This document shows positions 13,839 through 18,007 of a DNA stretch of 18,007 bases, piece after piece. The stretch is from DASVLX01 sp035552275 (GTDB lineage: Bacteria; Actinomycetota; Actinomycetes; Mycobacteriales; Pseudonocardiaceae): the NCBI GenBank assembly GCA_035552275.1, contig DASZLR010000167.1:1-18007 (forward strand). Direction: 5' to 3'. Position 1 is the first letter of the stretch. The number at the start of each line of letters is the position of its first letter. Position numbers and translations under genes: made by a program. Below the pieces are notes generated by a model. The model had not been told where the DNA came from and searched no databases. It saw nothing but the letters and a program-made list of their open reading frames with translations.

Positions 13839-14929
13839 TGCGGCTCCCGGACTTCCCCTGGGACTCCCTGGCCGGCCACGCCGCGCGGGCGCGTGAGCAC
13901 CCCGACGGCGTGGTCGACTTGTCCGTTGGCACGCCGGTGGATCCGGTGCCGCCGCTGATCCAGCGGGCCTTGGCGTCCGTCGCCGAGCTGTCCGGCTATC
14001 CGGCCACCTACGGCACTCCCGAACTGCGCCAGGCCGCCGTCGACGCGCTGGCCCGGCGGTTCGGGGTGACCGGCGTGGACGGGTTGGATGTGTTGCCCAC
14101 CATCGGTTCCAAGGAACTGGTGGCCTGGCTGCCCACCCTGCTCGGCGTCGGACCCGGTGACCTGGTGGTGATTCCGGAGCTGGCGTATCCGACGTACGAG
14201 GTCGGCGCGCTGCTGGCTGGGGCCGAGGTCGTGCGCGCGGGCGGGTCTGCCGGCTTGATCGGGCTCGGCCCGCGCCGGCCGAAGCTGGTGTGGCTGAACT
14301 CACCCGCCAATCCGACCGGTCGGGTGCTGCCCGCGGAACACCTGCGCAAAGTGGTCGACTGGGCCAGGGAACGGGACGCCGTCGTGGCGTCCGACGAGTG
14401 CTATCTCAGTCTCGGCTGGGAAGCCGAGCCCGTGTCGGTGCTGCACCCGTCGGTGTCCGGTGGCGACCCGACCGGCCTGCTGGCGGTGCACTCGTTGTCC
14501 AAGTCGTCCAACCTCGCCGGCTACCGGGCCGGTTTCGTGGCCGGCGACGGCGAGATCGTGCGACGGTTGCTGGAAGTGCGCAAGCACGCCGGGATGATCA
14601 TGCCCCGGCCGGTGCAGGAGGCGATGACGGTCGCGCTCGGCGACGACGAGCACGTCCGGGAACAGCGGGATCGTTACGCGCGGCGGCGGGATGTGCTGCG
14701 CCCGGCGCTCACCGACGCCGGATTCACCATCGACCATTCCGAAGCCGGTCTGTATCTCTGGGCGACCAGGGGAGAGGACGCCTGGGACAGCGTGTCCTGG
14801 TTGGCCGAGCGCGGCGTTCTGGCGGCGCCCGGCACTTTCTACGGACCTGACGGCGGCCGGCACGTTCGCGTCGCGCTGACCGCGACTGACGAGCGGGTGG
14901 CGGCGGCGGCCAAGCGGTTGGCCGAATAA
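13838..14929 (+). CDS. dapC: Succinyldiaminopimelate aminotransferase DapC
   Basis: This PLP-dependent class I/II aminotransferase of 363 residues most likely makes N-succinyl-LL-2,6-diaminopimelate in the lysine/peptidoglycan precursor pathway, as its position after the ferredoxin gene and its sequence both point to actinobacterial DapC (Rv1178 context). Start ATG 13838 overlaps the fdxA stop; an open frame upstream merely runs inside fdxA. The PLP lysine is Lys222 in SLSKSSNLAGYRAGF. The cofactor site also shows Asn158 in NSPANPTGR and Asp186 in ASDECY. The N-terminus LPDFPWDSLAGHAARAREHP is distinctive for DapC. A carboxylate-binding Arg is expected in the terminal HVRVALT block. It runs convergently into the CHAD gene with about 20 bases between the stops. 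Confidence 0.92.
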   Translation: MRLPDFPWDSLAGHAARAREHPDGVVDLSVGTPVDPVPPLIQRALASVAELSGYPATYGTPELRQAAVDALARRFGVTGVDGLDVLPTIGSKELVAWLPTLLGVGPGDLVVIPELAYPTYEVGALLAGAEVVRAGGSAGLIGLGPRRPKLVWLNSPANPTGRVLPAEHLRKVVDWARERDAVVASDECYLSLGWEAEPVSVLHPSVSGGDPTGLLAVHSLSKSSNLAGYRAGFVAGDGEIVRRLLEVRKHAGMIMPRPVQEAMTVALGDDEHVREQRDRYARRRDVLRPALTDAGFTIDHSEAGLYLWATRGEDAWDSVSWLAERGVLAAPGTFYGPDGGRHVRVALTATDERVAAAAKRLAE

Positions 14930-14949
14930 CTCTTCAGCCGTGCAACGGG

Positions 14950-15921
14950 TCAGCGCACCTCGTTGGTCTGGCGTTGTAGCTCGTGCCAGGCCTCCGGCCA
15001 GCGGGCCTCGCGATCGGCCCGCTGATTCCACTCCCGTTCCACCAGCCGGCCGGCGACCAGCGCGCCATCAGCGGACAACGATTTCGCGATCTCCCGCAGC
15101 CGCTGCTCGGCCGCGACCGTGTCGTGGTGCTCACCGAGCACGTCCTGAAGCTGTTTCGCGGCCTTGGCCAACTGCTTCAGCCGCTTGCGCCGGGTGGCGC
15201 GGTCGGCGGCCTGCTCCGCCGCGTACCGCACCCGCTTCGCCCGGATACGCACCTGGTGCAGCGCGTCCGCTGCGGGCGGCTGATCGAGGCCGGCGACCTC
15301 ACGGCGGAGTTTGCGCACCGGCCGGCGAAGTATCGCCTCGGAATCACCCTCGGGTGTGGCTGAGGACTGTGTCGGGGCCGGTTCCGGCACCGCCTCGGGT
15401 TCGGCGGCCAGCTCGCGGATCAGCCGGGCCATCGCTCGCAGCAGCGCCCGGTATCGACGGCCGGCCAGTCCGGCCGCCAGTTCCTCGCGGGCGGGGATCC
15501 CTTCCTGTCGGATCGCGTCGTTGATCTCCGCGAAGCCGGGCTGGTCGTCGTCGGTCAGCGATGCCCCTTCATCGGCCAGCCGGATCGCCAGCACATCCAG
15601 GTCGCGCACCGGGCCGAGCAACCCGTTGAGCCAGGCCAGTTCGGCGCGCAGCCCTTCGAGTTCGTCGTGTTGTCGTTGCGGCAGTTCGGCTTCGGCGGCG
15701 CGCAGCGCGACCCGCAGCCGCCGGGTGGCGATCCGCATCTGGTGCACGGCCTCCGGTTCGTCCGGATCGCCGGCGGATCGCTGGTGTTCGAGCAGCACCC
15801 GAAGCTGGGTGTCGAGCGTGGCCAGCAGGTGCATGCCGAAGCTGTCGTCCGGTTCGGCGACGCAGGGCAGCACCGGCAGGCCGAGCTGGGTGGCGGTCAG
15901 CGGACGACTGGCAGCACTCAC
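14950..15921 (-). CDS. CHAD-domain protein (polyphosphate-binding family)
   Basis: This 323-residue protein is a CHAD (conserved histidine alpha-helical domain) protein. The CHAD fold is a helical duplication lined with basic residues that binds inorganic polyphosphate; some CHAD proteins localise to polyphosphate granules. The two halves carry matching motifs: VHQMRIATRRLRVALR (His60, Arg63, Arg67, Arg68, Arg70) and LHQVRIRAKRVRYAAE (from His222). GLLGPVRDLDVLAIRL and QDVLGEHHDTVAAE are further family blocks. A proline/glutamate-rich linker (about 180-200) joins the halves. No CYTH triphosphatase domain is attached. GTG 15921 is chosen because a TACAAT box lies seven bases upstream, which predicts a leaderless transcript; the frame extends 65 codons further upstream through non-conserved sequence. 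No ribosome-binding site is present. Confidence 0.88.
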   Translation of the reverse strand: MSAASRPLTATQLGLPVLPCVAEPDDSFGMHLLATLDTQLRVLLEHQRSAGDPDEPEAVHQMRIATRRLRVALRAAEAELPQRQHDELEGLRAELAWLNGLLGPVRDLDVLAIRLADEGASLTDDDQPGFAEINDAIRQEGIPAREELAAGLAGRRYRALLRAMARLIRELAAEPEAVPEPAPTQSSATPEGDSEAILRRPVRKLRREVAGLDQPPAADALHQVRIRAKRVRYAAEQAADRATRRKRLKQLAKAAKQLQDVLGEHHDTVAAEQRLREIAKSLSADGALVAGRLVEREWNQRADREARWPEAWHELQRQTNEVR

Positions 15922-15928
15922 AAGATTG

Positions 15929-15962
15929 ATTGTAGGTGACCGAGAGGTGACGGACAGGTGGC
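15929..15962 (-). promoter_or_regulatory. CHAD promoter: TACAAT box and three 11-nt direct repeats
   Basis: Read on the minus strand, three tandem units follow one another at exact 11-base period: GCCACCTGTCC (15962-15952), GTCACCTCTCG (15951-15941) and GTCACCTACAA (15940-15930). The last runs into TACAAT (15934-15929), a good -10, seven bases before the GTG start, so a leaderless mRNA is expected. The -35 position reads CTGTCC, a poor match, suggesting an activator. Period and core (GTCACC versus GTTCACC) resemble Streptomyces PHO boxes, the sites of the phosphate-starvation regulator PhoP; GlnR sites share the 11-base spacing. The repeats are seen; the regulator is inferred. Confidence 0.55.
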
Positions 15963-16071
15963 AAAAGTCGTATGAGCGCAGGTAGCTAAGGCCCTCGTGT
16001 CGAGTCGTCCGTCCCAGGGTTCGGGGCCGCCGAGCCGGCGGGCTGATCGGCGCACCGGGACGGGTGGCGTT

Positions 16072-16083
16072 AACGAGATCGTT
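16072..16083. promoter_or_regulatory. Small dyad upstream of the deaminase operon
   Basis: AACGA and TCGTT flank a two-base centre at 16072-16083, about 48 bases before the deaminase start codon. It is a plausible operator half-site pair for the deaminase-oxygenase-permease operon, but short dyads occur by chance. I find no convincing -35/-10 pair in 15963-16130. Confidence 0.25.
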
Positions 16084-16130
16084 CGATCCGCTGCTTGCGT
16101 CCTCGACGCTCGGCACGCACTGTGGTGGGC

Positions 16131-16607
16131 ATGGTCGCGCAGCCCGCCCCTGACCCGACTCGCCTGCTCGCCGTCGCGATGGCCGAGGCCAGGGCCGGCG
16201 CGGCCGAGGGCGGGGTGCCGATCGGGGCCGCGCTGTTCGACGTCGACGGTGTGCTGCTCGGCCGCGGCCACAACCGGCGGGTGCAGGACGGCGACCCGTC
16301 GACGCACGCCGAGACAGCCGCCTTCCGCGCCGCCGGACGACGGGCCGGCTACGCGGACACCATCATGGCCACCACGCTCTCGCCGTGCTGGTATTGCAGT
16401 GGGCTGGTGCGCCAGTTCGGCATCGGCGCGGTGATTATCGGCGAGGACCGCACGTTCCACGGCGGCCACGACTGGCTCGCCGAACACGGCGTCAAGATCA
16501 CCGTGTTGGACGACGCCGAATGCGTGATGATGATGACCGAGTTCATCGCCCAGCGGCCCGACCTGTGGCACGAGGACATCGGCGTGCCCAAGCGAGCGGA
16601 GTCATAG
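16131..16607 (+). CDS. Cytosine/nucleobase deaminase, yeast Fcy1-like
   Basis: This 158-residue zinc enzyme of the CDA/tRNA-adenosine deaminase fold probably deaminates cytosine to uracil. The zinc ligands are His59 (THAET), Cys86 and Cys89 (SPCWYC), with Glu61 as proton shuttle. Unlike guanine deaminase or TadA, the C-terminal half follows yeast cytosine deaminase: GEDRTFHGG, VLDDAECVMMM, and RPDLWHEDIG, where Asp149 occupies the place of the cytosine-contacting Asp155 of Fcy1; Asn48 in GRGHNRR matches its Asn51. Length also equals Fcy1. Start ATG 16131 has GGTGGG just upstream. The stop lies three bases before the oxygenase start, and an NCS1 permease follows, which supports a pyrimidine-base role. 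Other substrates (5-methylcytosine, creatinine-like rings) are possible. Confidence 0.85.
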   Translation: MVAQPAPDPTRLLAVAMAEARAGAAEGGVPIGAALFDVDGVLLGRGHNRRVQDGDPSTHAETAAFRAAGRRAGYADTIMATTLSPCWYCSGLVRQFGIGAVIIGEDRTFHGGHDWLAEHGVKITVLDDAECVMMMTEFIAQRPDLWHEDIGVPKRAES

Positions 16608-16609
16608 CG

Positions 16610-17569
16610 GTGCCAGACTATGTGCCCACCATCGATCTGACCCCCTGGTTCGCCGGCGGTTATGGCGCGCACGAGGTCGCTCGCCAGTGGGACACGGCGC
16701 TGCGCACGTCCGGGTTCGCCCTGATCACCGGGCACGGCGTGGCTACCGAGCTCCGCACCAGGGTTCGTGAGCTGGCGCGGGAGTTCTTCGCGCTGCCGGC
16801 GGAAACCAAGGCCGGATACGCGGTCGGTGTCGGAGGTCGCGGTTGGATTCCGCCGGGCGCCGAGGCCAACGGCTATGCCGAGGGCGCCGAGACTCCGCCG
16901 GACCTGAAGGAGTCGTTCTCCTTCGCCCGCGAGGAGCCCATCGGTGACCCGGTCGCGGACGCGACATACTTCCGGCCGAACGTGTGGCCGGCCGAGGTGC
17001 CGGAGCTGCGGCTGGTGGTCGGTGAGTACCTCAGCGCGATGCACGCGCTCTCCGACGAGCTGCTGGCGATCAGCGCGGTGGCGTTGGGCCTGCCGGCCGG
17101 GCATTTCGTGCCCTTCCTGCGGCATCCGACCTATGGCTTCAACCTCAACTGGTATCCGGCGCGGCGCCGGGTCGGGCCGCCGGCGCCCGGTCAGTTCCGG
17201 ATCGGCCCGCACACCGACTTCGGCACGGTCACCGTGCTGGACCGCGAGCCCGGCACCGGCGGCCTTCAAGTGTACACAATGGACGGACGGTGGGTGGACG
17301 CGCCGTACGACCCGGACGCGTTCACCATCAACATCGGCGACGCGCTGGCCCGCTGGACCGGCGACCGCTGGCGGTCCACCCGGCACCGGGTGCTCGCGCC
17401 GGCTGTCAGCGCGCCGGACGAGGACCTGGTGTCGCTGATCTTCTTCTACGAGGCCGACCACGACGCGGTCATCGAATCGATGCCGCCGCCCATCGGCCGC
17501 ACCAGCTATCCGCCGGTGGTGTGGGGCGAGTATCTACGGGAACGATTGGCGGCGATCTCCGTTGGCTGA
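16610..17569 (+). CDS. Isopenicillin-N-synthase-like Fe(II) / 2-oxoglutarate oxygenase
   Basis: This 319-residue protein has the plant-type dioxygenase layout: a DIOX_N half starting VPTIDLTPWF with the GFALITGHGV block, then the double-stranded beta-helix. Iron ligands are His201 and Asp203 (GPHTDFG) and His259 (STRHRV). In most relatives an Arg-x-Ser follows to hold the carboxylate of 2-oxoglutarate; here the aligned place reads Leu273-Val-Ser275, so the arginine is missing. Start GTG 16610 has CGGAG about nine bases upstream. It lies two bases after the deaminase stop and overlaps the permease by eight bases, so the three genes form one unit. By context it may hydroxylate a pyrimidine base, analogous to fungal thymine 7-hydroxylase of the same superfamily, but the substrate is unproven. 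Confidence 0.85.
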   Translation: MPDYVPTIDLTPWFAGGYGAHEVARQWDTALRTSGFALITGHGVATELRTRVRELAREFFALPAETKAGYAVGVGGRGWIPPGAEANGYAEGAETPPDLKESFSFAREEPIGDPVADATYFRPNVWPAEVPELRLVVGEYLSAMHALSDELLAISAVALGLPAGHFVPFLRHPTYGFNLNWYPARRRVGPPAPGQFRIGPHTDFGTVTVLDREPGTGGLQVYTMDGRWVDAPYDPDAFTINIGDALARWTGDRWRSTRHRVLAPAVSAPDEDLVSLIFFYEADHDAVIESMPPPIGRTSYPPVVWGEYLRERLAAISVG

Positions 17570-18007
17570 CATCACGACCGACACCGGCGCGGCCGTCGGT
17601 GAACCCGTCCGGCCGGGCGAGTACGGCGACCGGGTGGTCGCCGTCGAACCGGGCGGTGTCGAATTCATCCCCTTGGCGGACCGGCATGGCCGGCCGTGGC
17701 AGTTGTTGGGCACCTGGACCTCGCCGAACCTGGAATTCGCCACGGTGTTCGTGGGCGTGCTCGCGGTGTCGGCGTTCGGGGTGTCGTTCTGGCCGGCGGT
17801 GCTGGGCATCGTGGTCGGCAACGTGCTGGGCGCGACCGCGCACGGCTTCCTGTCCGCGCGGGGTCCCGGCTACGGGGTGCCGCAGATGGTGTTGTCCAGG
17901 GCCGGTTTCGGATTCTGGGGCAACGTGCTGCCGGCCGGACTGAACGCGATCACGGCCGGCGTGGGCTGGTTCGCGGTGAACAGCGTCAGCGGGGCGTTCG
18001 CGCTGAA
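17562..18007 (+). CDS. NCS1-family cytosine/purine permease, 5' part
   Basis: This is the N-terminal 148 residues of a nucleobase:cation symporter-1 (codB/Fcy2-like) that imports cytosine, purines, hydantoins or related bases; it is cut by the window end. The N-terminal cytoplasmic lead VEPGGVEFIPLADRHGRPWQ is family-typical, followed by a first helix with TSPNLEFATVFVGVLAVSAF, then the second with an SFWPAVLGIVVGNVLGA pattern. GPGYGVPQMVLSRAGFGFWGN and GWFAVN are NCS1 signatures. Start TTG 17562 overlaps the oxygenase stop in TTGGCTGA; no ATG or GTG lies before the conserved part, and the ribosome-binding site is weak, so translation probably depends on coupling. Substrate cannot be fixed from this fragment, but the deaminase two genes upstream points to cytosine. 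Confidence 0.9.
   Translation, partial: MADITTDTGAAVGEPVRPGEYGDRVVAVEPGGVEFIPLADRHGRPWQLLGTWTSPNLEFATVFVGVLAVSAFGVSFWPAVLGIVVGNVLGATAHGFLSARGPGYGVPQMVLSRAGFGFWGNVLPAGLNAITAGVGWFAVNSVSGAFAL

Noticed and set aside
15922..16116. 65-codon N-terminal extension of the CHAD protein
   Set aside because: It crosses the 11-nt repeats and the TACAAT box, has non-domain composition and no ribosome-binding site.
1..18007. CRISPR array, tRNA, rRNA, prophage or phage-defence system
   Set aside because: I saw no regularly spaced repeats, no tRNA-like cloverleaf, and no phage or defence gene families apart from the IS-borne TnpB; the only mobile DNA visible is the IS200/IS605-type element.

Overview
The window is about 18 kb of very GC-rich DNA with strong third-position GC bias, GTG and TTG starts and many stop/start overlaps. 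It carries mshB, a mycothiol gene found only in Actinobacteria. The order typA - lpqW-like lipoprotein - (insert) - mshB - small membrane protein - fdxA - dapC matches the mycobacterial typA/lpqW ... mshB ... fdxC/dapC neighbourhood. I infer a mycothiol-producing actinomycete, plausibly Pseudonocardiales or a relative, from gene content and synteny only.

Left part (1-9410): the 3' end of typA (ribosome-associated GTPase), an LpqW-like family-5 solute-binding lipoprotein, and a complete dipeptide/oligopeptide ABC importer: dppA-like lipoprotein, two permeases and two ATPases. The last four genes overlap at their stop/start codons. A 16-bp hairpin separates the binding-protein gene from the permease genes. 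Nested inverted repeats follow the lpqW-like stop codon, and an 11-nt-period direct repeat lies upstream of dppA.

Middle (about 9430-10971): a decayed IS200/IS605-family element. It holds a truncated, multiply frameshifted tnpA remnant on the minus strand, a tnpB broken by one frameshift near 10640, and a well-preserved right end with hairpins of omega-RNA type. The apparent right boundary lies about 9 bp before the mshB start codon, so the element now supplies the mshB upstream region.

Right of the element (10981-14929): mshB and a four-helix membrane protein (Rv1171-like position and size), converging on a secreted lipase that is preceded by a possible 36-codon leader ORF; then the 7Fe ferredoxin fdxA and the overlapping dapC (lysine/diaminopimelate pathway).

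Far right (14950-18007): a minus-strand CHAD-domain protein (a polyphosphate-binding family) whose promoter region has three direct repeats at exact 11-nt period beside a TACAAT -10 box and a leaderless GTG start. Facing the other way is a compact operon of a yeast-Fcy1-like cytosine deaminase, an isopenicillin-N-synthase-like Fe(II) oxygenase and an NCS1 cytosine/purine permease cut by the window edge. This looks like a pyrimidine-base uptake, deamination and oxidation module, and it is the best candidate for an undescribed pathway here. The 11-nt GTCAC-N6-GTCAC arrangement occurs upstream of both dppA and the CHAD gene, which hints at one shared OmpR/PhoB-type regulator.
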